Shown here: positions 1-8,079 of the stretch, one piece after another
Layout: every line of letters starts with the position of its first letter
How positions within the stretch are numbered: position 1 is the first letter of the stretch
Assembly: GCF_000938305.1 (NCBI RefSeq)
Contig: NZ_JYMT01000026.1
Span: 1-35,033, forward strand
Source: Bradyrhizobium sp. LTSP885
GTDB taxonomy: Bacteria; Pseudomonadota; Alphaproteobacteria; Rhizobiales; Xanthobacteraceae
DNA length: 35,033 bases
Direction: 5' to 3'
The notes under the pieces: model-generated
What the model was told of the DNA's origin: nothing
Database searches by the model: none
What the model saw: only the letters and a program-made list of their open reading frames with translations
Position numbers and translations under genes: made by a program

Positions 1-32
1 CCGGAAAGTGCAAGCACTGAGGGCGTGACGTC

Positions 33-1595
33 ATGAGCAGGTCAGCATCCATGAGAACATCAGGCTCTCTCGGATCTCGGGCGGTCGCGACGCTCCTGGT
101 CGGTGCGATCGCAGGGCTGGTGGCTTGCCACCAGCCCGCCCGCGCCGCCGAACTCGCCGCACAGGACATCGCGCTGCTCGATCGCCTGACCTGGGGCGTC
201 AGTGCCTCGAGCGCCGCGCATTTGCGCGACGCCGGCACCGAGCGCTGGCTGCAGGAGCAATTGCACCCGGCCAACTCCACTTTGCCGGAGGCGGCCCGCG
301 CGCAGATCGAGGCGATGCCGGACGTGCATCGCTTTCCGTTCGACATCGCACTCGCCTTCGATCTGCAGGCGAAGTCCGCCAACCAGGTTGCCGACCCCGA
401 GCAGAAGAAGGCGGCGCAACAGGTCTATCAGCAGGCGATGAACGACCGCGGCAGACAGGCCGCAGCCCGCAGCATCCTGTACGCGCTCTATGCGCCGGAC
501 CAGTTGCGCGAGCGCATGACCTGGTTCTGGTTCAACCACTTCAACGTCCACCAGTACAAGGCCAACATCCGCGTGCTGATCGGCGACTATGAGGATCGCG
601 CGATCAGGCCCTACGCGCTCGGTAAATTCCGCGACCTGCTCGCCGCGACGCTGCATCACCCGGCGATGCTGCGCTATCTCGACAATGCCGACAACGCGGC
701 CGGCCATCTCAACGAGAACTACGCCCGCGAGATCATGGAGCTGCACACCATGGGCGTCGGCTCCGGCTACAGCCAGGCCGATGTCGAGGCGCTGGCGCGG
801 ATCCTCACCGGTGTCGGTATCGACTTCAAGCCCGAGGATCCCAAGCTGAAGCCCGAGCAGCAATCCCAGCTGGTCCGCGAAGGCGCGTTTGAATTCAATC
901 CGGCCCGCCACGACTATGGCGACAAGACCTTCCTCGGCCATCAGATCAAGGGCCGTGGCCTCGCCGAGGTCGACGAGGCCCTGGACATCCTCTGCCGTCA
1001 CCCCGCGACCGCGACGCATATATCGAAGCAGCTTGCGACCTATTTCGTGTCGGACAATCCGCCCGACGCGCTGGTGCAGCGCATGGCGCAAACTTTCCAG
1101 AAGACTGACGGCGATATCGCGGCCGTGATGTCGACGCTGGTGCACGCGCCGGAATTCACAGCGACCTTGAAGGGCGGCGCCAAGTTCAAGGACCCGGTGG
1201 TCTATGTGATGTCGGCGGTGCGGCTGGCCTACGACAACAAGATCATCCTCAACACGCTGCCGATCCAGAGCTGGCTCAACCGGCTGTCGGAGGGCCTGTT
1301 CAACCACGAGACCCCCGACGGCTATTCGATGCTGTCGGCGGCGTGGAACGGTCCCGGACAGATGATGCTGCGTTTCGAGATCGCGCGTGCGATCGGATCG
1401 GGCTCGGCCGGGCTGTTCAAGCCGAACGAGCCCAATGCGGTCGACCAGCCGGCGTTTCCGCTGGTCATGAACGGACTCTACTTCAACAATTTGCGCCAGA
1501 CGCTGAGCCCAACGACGCTCGCTGCACTCGACCAGGCGGTGTCCCCGCAGGACTGGAACACGCTCTTCCTGTCGTCACCTGAATTCATGCATTGA
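33..1595 (+). CDS. DUF1800 family exported protein
   Basis: A 520-residue protein of the DUF1800 family, whose biochemical role is not established. The N-terminus is an export signal: several Arg/Ser residues, then a hydrophobic run (about residues 17-31). It ends in the lipobox-like LVAC (Cys32) and is followed by ARA-AE, so it is either a lipoprotein or cut by signal peptidase I. Family-typical features are the opening LDRLTWG, RERMTWFWFNHF (about 153-164) and the segment around NYAREIMELHTMG. The ATG at 33 has GAGGG nine bases upstream; a second in-frame ATG lies at 51. The stop is 14 bases before the DUF1501 gene, and the two families are commonly neighbours, so they are probably co-transcribed and act together outside the cytoplasm. 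The family call is firm, the function open. Confidence 0.9.
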   Translation: MSRSASMRTSGSLGSRAVATLLVGAIAGLVACHQPARAAELAAQDIALLDRLTWGVSASSAAHLRDAGTERWLQEQLHPANSTLPEAARAQIEAMPDVHRFPFDIALAFDLQAKSANQVADPEQKKAAQQVYQQAMNDRGRQAAARSILYALYAPDQLRERMTWFWFNHFNVHQYKANIRVLIGDYEDRAIRPYALGKFRDLLAATLHHPAMLRYLDNADNAAGHLNENYAREIMELHTMGVGSGYSQADVEALARILTGVGIDFKPEDPKLKPEQQSQLVREGAFEFNPARHDYGDKTFLGHQIKGRGLAEVDEALDILCRHPATATHISKQLATYFVSDNPPDALVQRMAQTFQKTDGDIAAVMSTLVHAPEFTATLKGGAKFKDPVVYVMSAVRLAYDNKIILNTLPIQSWLNRLSEGLFNHETPDGYSMLSAAWNGPGQMMLRFEIARAIGSGSAGLFKPNEPNAVDQPAFPLVMNGLYFNNLRQTLSPTTLAALDQAVSPQDWNTLFLSSPEFMH

Positions 1596-1609
1596 AAGGG
1601 AGGTTCACC

Positions 1610-2803
1610 ATGAACCGCCGTGAACTGATCAAGGCCTTCGCCGCTTCCGCTTCGCTCACCGTTGCAGGGCGGGTCTGGGCTGCGCCCGCGACCGACGCGC
1701 GCATGCTCGTCGTGTTCCTGCGCGGCGCCTACGACGCCGCCAATGTGATCGTGCCCACCGGCAGCGAGTTCTATTACGCATCGCGTCCGACACTCGCAGT
1801 GGCGCGGCCCGATGCCGGCAATCCGAATGCGGCGCTGGCGCTCGACGCCGGATGGGGCCTGCATCCCGCGTTGCGCGATTCGATCTATCCGCTGTGGGCC
1901 AAGCGCGAGGTCGCCTTCATCCCGTTTGCCGGCACCAGCGACGATCTCTCGCGCAGCCATTTCGAGACCCAGGACACGATCGAGCTTGGCCAGGCGGTCG
2001 GCGGCAGCCGCGACTATCGCTCCGGCTTCATGAACCGGCTTGCCACCGAGCTGACGCGGGTGAAGCCGATCTCCTTCACCGATCAGCTGCCGCTGATCTT
2101 CCGCGGCCAGAACCAGATCCCGAACACCGGCATCGCGAGCGTCAGCAAGCCCGGCGTCGACGATCGGCAGGCCCGGCTGATCAAGCAGATGTACACCCAA
2201 GGCAATCTCGCCAGCTCGGTGTCGGAAGGCTTTCGCGTCCGCGACGACGTCTACAAATCGGTCTCCGAGGAGATGACGGCGGCCAATCGCGGCGCGGTCT
2301 CGCCGCGCGGCTTCGAGCTGTCGGCGCGGCGGATCGGGCGTTTGATGCGCGAGCAGTTCAACCTCGGCTTCGTCGACGTCGGCGGCTGGGACACCCACGT
2401 CAACCAGGGCGCGGCGACCGGCTATCTCGCCGACCGACTCGGTGAACTCGGCCGCGGCCTTGCCGGCTTCTCCGAGGAGATCGGTCCCGAAATGTGGCGC
2501 GACACCGTCGTGGTCGTGATCTCCGAATTCGGCCGCACCTTCCGCGAGAACGGCGACCGCGGCACCGATCACGGCCATGGCAGCGTCTATTGGGTGATGG
2601 GCGGCGGCGTCAATGGCGGCCGCATGGCCGGCGAGCAGGTCCAGGTGTCGCAGGCAACGCTGTTCCAGAACCGCGATTATCCGGTGTTGACCGACTACAA
2701 GGCGTTCTTTGCCGGCCTGATCCAGCGCGTCTACGGTTTGCAGCAGGCAAATCTCGAGCGCATCTTCACCGGCATCAAGCCGAAGGACTTGAGTCTGGTT
2801 TAG
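1610..2803 (+). CDS. DUF1501 family exported protein
   Basis: A 397-residue DUF1501 protein (sulfatase/alkaline-phosphatase-like fold family, function unknown). I chose ATG 1610 over the in-frame TTG at 1592 because AAAGGGAGG sits just upstream and because the N-terminus then reads MNRRELIKAF, a twin-arginine-like signal followed by a hydrophobic stretch and an Ala-rich cleavage region near residue 24. That suggests folded export by Tat. Family motifs visible are VFLRGAYDA near the mature N-terminus, the central DVGGWDTHVNQG, VVVISEFGRTFRENG, and GTDHGHGSVYWVMGGG, which holds His/Asp residues typical of the metal-binding alkaline-phosphatase fold. It follows the DUF1800 gene after 14 bases. 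It converges with the racemase-like gene, whose stop is 33 bases away. Confidence 0.9.
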   Translation: MNRRELIKAFAASASLTVAGRVWAAPATDARMLVVFLRGAYDAANVIVPTGSEFYYASRPTLAVARPDAGNPNAALALDAGWGLHPALRDSIYPLWAKREVAFIPFAGTSDDLSRSHFETQDTIELGQAVGGSRDYRSGFMNRLATELTRVKPISFTDQLPLIFRGQNQIPNTGIASVSKPGVDDRQARLIKQMYTQGNLASSVSEGFRVRDDVYKSVSEEMTAANRGAVSPRGFELSARRIGRLMREQFNLGFVDVGGWDTHVNQGAATGYLADRLGELGRGLAGFSEEIGPEMWRDTVVVVISEFGRTFRENGDRGTDHGHGSVYWVMGGGVNGGRMAGEQVQVSQATLFQNRDYPVLTDYKAFFAGLIQRVYGLQQANLERIFTGIKPKDLSLV

Positions 2804-2836
2804 ACACGAGAACGGCGGCGACGATGGACGGTGTGA

Positions 2837-3667
2837 TCATTCTTCGCTCAGGCGCGGGACGATCCGAAGTGGGAGAGTAACCCCGAGCCGATCGAGCATT
2901 CGCTGAAAGTCGTTTGCCGTGTAGCGCTCGTTCTCGGTGACCAACCCTAGAATCTGGCCGTGCCCCTCAACGGCAAAGGGGACGATCGCAGCGAGCGCGC
3001 TGTCCAGGGGATCGAGGAGGGGGCGCCCCTGTACTGATATCTCCAGGAAGCTCCGCAGCCAGGGCAGATGCGTGCTGGACAGCGTCATCGCGCCAATGTC
3101 CGCATGGCGTGCGTCCGACGCCGAGACGAATGCGTCGACCTTCTCCTGGACACCGGCATGGTCGAACAGGAACGCGCCGCTCTCCACCAATTCCACGAGC
3201 GGCGAGGCGTTGACGAGGTGGACGCGGCGAACCTCGTCGCCTGCTTCCGCGGCCGCGAACGCGCGCATCTCCGCACTCTCGACCAGCGATTGAACGCCGA
3301 GGACCGCCACGTTTCGCCCGTTCGCCTGCTGCAGCGCCTCCCGCACCGGTGGGCGGACACCGAACACCGGCACGGAAACCATGTCCTTCAGATCGTTCAG
3401 GACCGTAATCGAAGGGGCATTGGACGCGACAAGGATGGCGGCTGGATCGAAGCCATCAAGGAAATGAAGGGTTCTGTTGAGGATGCCGAGAAGCTCCTGG
3501 CGGTTCTTGCTGCCATAGGGAAAGCTCGCTCTATCAGCAAAATAGAGGATGTCTTGCCTGGGCAGCGCGCGCTGCAATGCGGCCACGGCCGCATAGCTGC
3601 CGATGCCCGCGTCAAACACGGCAACGGGCTTCCTCAAGGTGGGGAAATCAATCGTTTGATCGGTCAT
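2837..3667 (-). CDS. MurI-family (Asp/Glu racemase fold) homologue lacking both catalytic cysteines
   Basis: A 276-residue protein of glutamate-racemase size and motif order: VFDAGIGS (residues 17-24, matching VFDSGxGG), FADRASFPYGSKN (43-55), VASNAPS (80-86, where MurI has ACNTAS), FGVRPPVREAL (102-112), VNASPLVELVE (152-162) and LSSTHLPWL (196-204, where MurI has LGCTHYPLL). MurI uses two cysteines as acid/base catalysts. Here both positions are Ser (Ser82, codon TCC; Ser198, codon AGC), so ordinary racemase chemistry is unlikely. It starts 23 bases after the stop of the hydrolase gene downstream of pqqE, on the same strand, and is probably the last gene of the pqq transcription unit. It could be a diverged enzyme, a ligand-binding protein or a dead paralogue. 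The fold is well supported, the function is not. Confidence 0.75.
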   Translation of the reverse strand: MTDQTIDFPTLRKPVAVFDAGIGSYAAVAALQRALPRQDILYFADRASFPYGSKNRQELLGILNRTLHFLDGFDPAAILVASNAPSITVLNDLKDMVSVPVFGVRPPVREALQQANGRNVAVLGVQSLVESAEMRAFAAAEAGDEVRRVHLVNASPLVELVESGAFLFDHAGVQEKVDAFVSASDARHADIGAMTLSSTHLPWLRSFLEISVQGRPLLDPLDSALAAIVPFAVEGHGQILGLVTENERYTANDFQRMLDRLGVTLPLRIVPRLSEE

Positions 3668-3690
3668 CGGGGGTCCGGTGCAGCCTGGTC

Positions 3691-4668
3691 CTAGTCTTTA
3701 GACGCCAGATCCGCGATCGCCTTCATGACAGCGTTACGGATGCCGGGATCGTACAGGATGTGGCCGGCGCCATCGATCACGCGGACCTCGCTGCCGGGCC
3801 AGCGTGCGGCGAGGGCGTGCGTCGTCGCCGGCGGGCACAGCAGGTCGTAGCGGCCCTGCACCATGATGCCGGGAATGCCGGCGAGCTTGCCGGCTTCGTC
3901 CATCAGCTGGTTCGGGCGCATGAAGCAGTCATTGGCGAAATAGTGCGCTTCCATGAACGGAGTCGAGGGCATGGCGCCCGACTTCAATGACGCGAGGTCG
4001 AGCCGCGTCTGCTTCGGCGTGTGTTCCGACAACGTGCGTTCGGTGTCGTGCCAGGCGCGCGCGGCCGGCGCGTGCACGGCGGCGTCGGGGTCGAGGATGC
4101 GGCGATAATAGGCGGCAATCGGCTCGGCGCGCTCGTTCTCCGGCAGAACGCTGAGGAAATCCTCGTAGAGGCCGGGATAGAAACGCGGCAGGGCGCGCAG
4201 GAACACGTCCTCGAGTTCTGCGCGCGTGCCGAGGAAGGTCGCACGCAGCACGAGGCCACTGACGCGGTCGGGATGGGCCTGCGCATAGGCGAGCGCCAAG
4301 GTCGCGCCCCAGGAGCCGCCGACCACCATCCAGCGCTTGAAGCCGAACCGTTCGCGGATTTTCTCCATGTCGGCGATTAAATGCGCCGTCGTGTTGTTGT
4401 TGCGGCCGCCCTTGGGCCGGCTTCGGCCGCAGCCGCGTTGGTCGAACAGCACGGCATGGAATCTTTCAGGGTCGAACAGCCGGCGATGGTCGGGCTGGCA
4501 GCCGCTGCCGGGTCCGCCATGCAGATAGACCGCGGGAATGCCGCCGGCACATCCGACGCTCTCGACATAAAGGTCGTGGCCGTCGCCGACAGCCATCGTC
4601 TCTGATGTCAGCGGTGCAAATGGATCGGATCGCGCCGCGGCTTTGCCGGCGTCGGCGTCAGGCGCCAT
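3691..4668 (-). CDS. pip: proline iminopeptidase-like alpha/beta hydrolase (S33)
   Basis: A 325-residue cytoplasmic hydrolase with no signal peptide, the usual length for S33 prolyl aminopeptidases, which remove N-terminal proline from peptides. Visible are the oxyanion motif HGGPGSG (50-56), the family signature FDQRGCGRS (75-83), the nucleophile elbow GGSWGAT (Ser119) and, near the C-terminus, GRYDLLCPP and GAGHILYDPG, supplying the Asp and His of the triad. I start at ATG 4668, which lies inside the end of pqqE (11-base overlap). The longer frame upstream only reads through pqqE sequence. The overlap implies translational coupling to pqqE. A peptidase here is suggestive because PQQ is built from a peptide precursor, but a role in PQQ maturation is only inference; general peptide turnover is the simpler reading. 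Confidence 0.85.
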   Translation of the reverse strand: MAPDADAGKAAARSDPFAPLTSETMAVGDGHDLYVESVGCAGGIPAVYLHGGPGSGCQPDHRRLFDPERFHAVLFDQRGCGRSRPKGGRNNNTTAHLIADMEKIRERFGFKRWMVVGGSWGATLALAYAQAHPDRVSGLVLRATFLGTRAELEDVFLRALPRFYPGLYEDFLSVLPENERAEPIAAYYRRILDPDAAVHAPAARAWHDTERTLSEHTPKQTRLDLASLKSGAMPSTPFMEAHYFANDCFMRPNQLMDEAGKLAGIPGIMVQGRYDLLCPPATTHALAARWPGSEVRVIDGAGHILYDPGIRNAVMKAIADLASKD

Positions 4669-5890
4669 CGCGTTTGTCCTGGCGTTTGTCCTGTCGATCG
4701 TCCGTCTCCAGCGTGCCGCCGGCGAAGTTGCGATAGAGGAAGCGGTTTTCGGCTCGCGCGGATTCGCGCGTCGCCTGCTTGAAGATCTCGTCGTGCAGCG
4801 GCGACAGCGCGCAGGCCGGATCGGTGTTGCCGGCATCGCCGGTCAACGCGAAGGCCTGGCAGCGGCAGCCGCCGAAATCCTCCTCGCGGAATTCGCAGGA
4901 TTTGCACGGCTCAGGCATCCAGCCAGTGCCGCGATAGCGGTTGAAGGCTTCCGAGTTCTGCCAGATCCAGGCGATCGAATGGTTCGAGCGCACCGATTCG
5001 AATTCGAGCCCGGTGATGCTTTCGGCGGCGTGGCACGGCAGCACCTTGCCGGCCGGCGAGATGTTGAAGAACTGGCGGCCCCAGCCGCCCATGCATTTCT
5101 TCGGCCGCAGCGCGTAATAGTCCGGCACCACATAATCGATCGCCAGCGTGCCCTTGAGGCGCACCTGCGCCTCTTCGACGAGGCGGCTGGTCTCCTCGAT
5201 CTGTTCGATCGTCGGCATCAGCGCGGCGCGGTTCTTCAGCGCCCAGCCGTAATACTGCACGTTGGCGACTTCGAGCCGGTCGGCGTCGAGATCGACCGCC
5301 ATCTGGATGATATCAGCGAGCTGATGCAAATTCTGCCGGTGCATCACGGCGTTCACCGTCAGCGGCAGTTCCAGCTCGCGCGTCCATTTTGCGACCTCGA
5401 GCTTCTTGCGATGCGCATCCTTCAGGCCCGCGACGCGGTCGGCGACACCGGACTCATTGCCTTGAAAACTGATCTGAACATGGCTGAGGCCGGCATCGGC
5501 CAGCGCGGAAAGCTTGTCACGGGTCAGCAGCACGGCTGACGTGATCAAATTGGAATAGAGCCCGACGTCAGTTGCGTGCTGCACCAACTCGACGATGTCC
5601 TTGCGCGCGGTCGGTTCGCCGCCGGAGAAATGCACCTGCAGTACGCCGAGCTCGGCGAGCTCGCTCAGCACCTTCTTCCATTCGTCCGTGGTGAGTTCGG
5701 TAGAGCCGCGGTCGAGCTCGACCGGGTTGGAGCAATAGGGGCATTGCAGCGGGCAGCGATGCGTGACCTCGAGCAGCACCGCGAGCGGGATGCCGTAGGT
5801 TTCGGCCGCGGAACGGGTCTGCTCCAGCACCGCGAGCCCGTCGGCCGGGCCAGCTGTCGCTGTTTTGTTGCCGGCGAGCGTGTCACTCAT
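4658..5890 (-). CDS. pqqE: PqqA peptide cyclase, radical SAM/SPASM enzyme
   Basis: PqqE uses S-adenosylmethionine and iron-sulfur clusters to cross-link the Glu and Tyr side chains of the PqqA peptide, the first step of PQQ synthesis. The 410-residue protein has the radical-SAM triad CPLQCPYC (Cys46, Cys50, Cys53), the following SGGEPTARKD, and a C-terminal SPASM domain with KKCMGGWG, VLPCHAAE, EPCKSCEF and GGCRCQAF cysteines plus a final DPAC. An N-terminal stretch of about 36 residues precedes the core. I start at ATG 5890 because it forms an ATGA overlap with the pqqD stop; the frame continues upstream only as antisense-like residues. It is the fifth gene of pqqABCDE. Confidence 0.96.
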   Translation of the reverse strand: MSDTLAGNKTATAGPADGLAVLEQTRSAAETYGIPLAVLLEVTHRCPLQCPYCSNPVELDRGSTELTTDEWKKVLSELAELGVLQVHFSGGEPTARKDIVELVQHATDVGLYSNLITSAVLLTRDKLSALADAGLSHVQISFQGNESGVADRVAGLKDAHRKKLEVAKWTRELELPLTVNAVMHRQNLHQLADIIQMAVDLDADRLEVANVQYYGWALKNRAALMPTIEQIEETSRLVEEAQVRLKGTLAIDYVVPDYYALRPKKCMGGWGRQFFNISPAGKVLPCHAAESITGLEFESVRSNHSIAWIWQNSEAFNRYRGTGWMPEPCKSCEFREEDFGGCRCQAFALTGDAGNTDPACALSPLHDEIFKQATRESARAENRFLYRNFAGGTLETDDRQDKRQDKRDGA

Positions 5891-6195
5891 GATGTGTTCT
5901 CGCGCGCTTCGGTGAGAAAGCCCTTGTCGGCCAAATCCTGCAGCATGGCGATCACGTCGGTCAGGATCGCCTCGCGCGGCGCAGCGTATTTCACCGCGAG
6001 CTGTTCCGCCATGTCGCTGACGCTGCGCACGCCGTCGCATAGTTGCAGCACCTCGACCGCGATCTCGTCCGGCGCCAGCACGCGCTCCGGCGCCAGGATC
6101 ACCCAGACCTGCCGCGTCTCATCGAATTTCAGCTTGGCATGGCGCGGCAGTTTCGGCCGGCTGGTCTCGCTGACGCTGATATTGCGGCTGGCCAT
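5887..6195 (-). CDS. pqqD: PQQ biosynthesis peptide chaperone PqqD
   Basis: A 102-residue protein. PqqD is the small winged-helix-like chaperone (RRE fold) that binds PqqA and presents it to PqqE. The sequence shows the family pattern LPRHAKLKFDETRQVWVIL, then LAPERVLAPDEIAVEVLQLCDG and the C-terminal helix VIAMLQDLADKGFL. Its stop overlaps the pqqE start by four bases, and it begins nine bases after the pqqC stop, so the translation of pqqC, D and E is tightly packed. In some species pqqD is fused to pqqC; here it stands alone. Confidence 0.95.
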   Translation of the reverse strand: MASRNISVSETSRPKLPRHAKLKFDETRQVWVILAPERVLAPDEIAVEVLQLCDGVRSVSDMAEQLAVKYAAPREAILTDVIAMLQDLADKGFLTEARENTS

Positions 6196-6204
6196 GATAT
6201 GTCC

Positions 6205-6984
6205 CTAGCTCGCCTTCGGCACGAAAGCGCCGGGCGGAATGTGGCCGTCGACATAAGCGTGTGAGAGCGCATCAAGCTGTACCCACAGCACGTTGGTCTT
6301 GAAGATCAGCGCGTTGCAGACCGCTTCGCGTTCGGCCTGCGTCTTCGCATGCTGCTTGACGTAGTCGAGCGCAAAGCCGGCATCGCGCGGTGCCTGCGTC
6401 AATCGGCGGCTGAAATAGCTCATGATATCAGGGTTGACGAAGTCGTAATGCTTCAGCATCCCGGAGATCCGCTCCTCATGCAGGTTCGGCGCGAACAATT
6501 CGGTCAGCGAGGAGGCGATCGCCTCCAGCGGGGTGCGGTCGCGGCAGAAATGCACATAGGCTTCCACCGCAAAGCGCGTCGCGGGCAAAATGCCTTCGGT
6601 CGATTCCACATAGGCAGAGTCAAGGCCGAGGCCTTCGGTCAGTTTGAGCCAGCGCTCGATGCCGCCTTCGGTGCCGAGATCGCCGTCGTGATCCTCGATG
6701 CGGTGGCGCCACTCGACCCGCGTGTTGCGGTCGCGGAAGCGCGAGATCACCATCGCGTCCTTCAGCGGGATCGTGCTCTGGTAGTAATAGCGGTTCAGCG
6801 CCCAGGCCTGGACCTGGCCCTTGTTGAGCTTGCCGCCGTGCAAGAGACGATGGAACGGATGCAGGCTGTGATAGCGCGTCGCGCCGATTGTGCGCAGCGT
6901 CGCTTCCATCTCTTCGGCACTGTTGAGCGTGATGCCCTTGCCGATCGAGAGCGCCGTCATTCCGCTGGTAGGCACCATATTCAC
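6205..6984 (-). CDS. pqqC: pyrroloquinoline-quinone synthase PqqC
   Basis: PqqC is the cofactor-free oxidase that performs the last step: ring closure and eight-electron oxidation of the intermediate to PQQ. The 259-residue protein shows the all-helical family motifs YHSLHPFHRLLHGGKL, WALNRYYYQSTIPLKDA, EWRHRIEDHDG and GGIERWLKL, then FVNPDIMSYFSRRL and the C-terminal LIFKTNVLWVQLDAL. The start is taken as GTG 6984, which overlaps the pqqB stop as GTGA. ATG at 6978 is almost as good and would shorten the protein by two residues. Confidence 0.96.
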   Translation of the reverse strand: MNMVPTSGMTALSIGKGITLNSAEEMEATLRTIGATRYHSLHPFHRLLHGGKLNKGQVQAWALNRYYYQSTIPLKDAMVISRFRDRNTRVEWRHRIEDHDGDLGTEGGIERWLKLTEGLGLDSAYVESTEGILPATRFAVEAYVHFCRDRTPLEAIASSLTELFAPNLHEERISGMLKHYDFVNPDIMSYFSRRLTQAPRDAGFALDYVKQHAKTQAEREAVCNALIFKTNVLWVQLDALSHAYVDGHIPPGAFVPKAS

Positions 6985-7910
6985 AGCACGATCTCCGTTC
7001 CATCCCTGGGAATCTGCCAGCCCGCCTGTTCGACCGCCTTGCGTTCGGCCGAGGTCCCAAGCAGTGCCGGGTTGGAGTTGTTGATATGCAAAAACACTTT
7101 TCGTCCGATGTCGAGCCCGGCGAGGTTTTGGATCGCGCCGTGATCGCCCGACATCGAAATATGTCCCATGCCCTGACCGGTCTTGTTGCCGAGCCCCGCC
7201 ACGATCAGTTCGTCGTCACGCCACACCGTGCCGTCGAAGAACACCAGCGGTGCACCCTTGAGCCGCGCCTTGAGATCATCGGTCACCCGGGCACAGGCGG
7301 CCAGGAAGTAGAGATATTTGCCGGTGCGCCTATCCGCAATACGCAGGCCGAGCGTATCGCCAACGCCGTCGGCGCCCGCCGGATGCGCCTTGCCCTCGAG
7401 ATACCATGCGCCCTTGCCGGGAACCTCGAACGGCAGCACCTCGATCCCCGACGGCGAACCGTCGGGCAAACTGGGCTCAAAGGCCTGGTCGACTGCGATT
7501 GGCTGGCGGGCGACGTTCTTGTCGCTGAGCACGTTGAAGATGCTGTTGGCGCGCAGGATCGCCAGCACGCGCTCATGGGCGTAGATCGTAAACGGCGATC
7601 CCTCGCGCATCGACAGCAGCCCTGCGACGGCGTCGATCTCGCCATTGGTGAGGATCACACCCGCGATCGGGCTGTGACGCAGCGCGCCGTCCTTCGGATG
7701 CAATTGCGGCGTGGCGATCAATTGCCGGCGGAGATCGGGGGAAGCGTTGACGAGGATCCAGTGCGCGCCATCGCCGCTGACTGCGATCGAGGCCTGCGTG
7801 CTCTGCAATTCTGGATGATCGCTTCGTGCTGACCGGCACACCGGACAGCCGCAGTTCCACTGCGGAACACCGCCACCGGCCGCGGCGCCCAGGACGACGA
7901 CACGAAGCAT
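6981..7910 (-). CDS. pqqB: PQQ biosynthesis protein PqqB (metallo-beta-lactamase fold)
   Basis: A 309-residue PqqB, a metallo-beta-lactamase-fold protein reported to hydroxylate the PQQ intermediate before PqqC. Seen: the glycine-rich start VLGAAAGGGVPQWNCGC, a CGCPVC metal site (Cys20, Cys22, Cys25), VNASPDLRRQL (54-64), ILTNGEIDAVAGLL (86-99), MGHISMSG (248-255) and FLHINNSNPAL (His275). Residue 94 is Ala where I expect His in the DH pair of better-known PqqBs. AGGAGA lies six bases before the ATG. The gene is separated from pqqA by 169 bases carrying a stem-loop and tandem repeats, and overlaps pqqC by four bases. Confidence 0.95.
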   Translation of the reverse strand: MLRVVVLGAAAGGGVPQWNCGCPVCRSARSDHPELQSTQASIAVSGDGAHWILVNASPDLRRQLIATPQLHPKDGALRHSPIAGVILTNGEIDAVAGLLSMREGSPFTIYAHERVLAILRANSIFNVLSDKNVARQPIAVDQAFEPSLPDGSPSGIEVLPFEVPGKGAWYLEGKAHPAGADGVGDTLGLRIADRRTGKYLYFLAACARVTDDLKARLKGAPLVFFDGTVWRDDELIVAGLGNKTGQGMGHISMSGDHGAIQNLAGLDIGRKVFLHINNSNPALLGTSAERKAVEQAGWQIPRDGTEIVL

Positions 7911-7937
7911 GATCCGTCTCCTGGAGAAGTCTTATTC

Positions 7938-7985
7938 GAACTCAAGAACGTTCGAACTTACGAACGCTCGAACCCAAAAACGCTA
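7938..7985 (-). repeat. three tandem 16-bp imperfect repeats in the pqqB leader
   Basis: Read on the plus strand, three consecutive 16-base units occupy 7938-7953, 7954-7969 and 7970-7985, with the shared pattern GAAC-N4-RAACG-YTM. The first two differ at four positions. They lie between the pqqA-pqqB stem-loop and the pqqB ribosome-binding site, so they are transcribed in the pqqB leader. Function is unknown; candidates are an RNA-binding or regulator-binding array. Confidence 0.7.
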
Positions 7986-7987
7986 CG

Positions 7988-8052
7988 AGGTGGAGCCCGG
8001 ATTTGAAGCACACTCCCTTGATCGGGACCGCGTCATGCCCGGGCATCCACCT
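7988..8052 (-). promoter_or_regulatory. stem-loop between pqqA and pqqB (attenuator or processing site)
   Basis: Bases 7988-8000 (AGGTGGAGCCCGG) pair with 8039-8044 (CCGGGC) and 8046-8052 (TCCACCT): a 13-bp stem with a single bulged base (8045) and a 38-base loop. It starts 28 bases after the pqqA stop codon. No T-run follows, so it is not a classical intrinsic terminator. It could protect the short pqqA message or limit read-through, which fits the general need for much more PqqA peptide than enzymes. Confidence 0.55.
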
Positions 8053-8079
8053 GCGCTAAACCGTATAGGACGCTGCCGC

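Noticed and set aside
60..1307. A 415-residue minus-strand open frame over the DUF1800 gene
   Set aside because: It is the mirror image of real coding sequence with no recognisable domain.
3691..4668. Calling the pqqE-linked hydrolase a true PqqF-type protease
   Set aside because: PqqF is an M16 zinc protease with HxxEH. This protein has a Ser-Asp-His alpha/beta-hydrolase triad of the S33 type instead.
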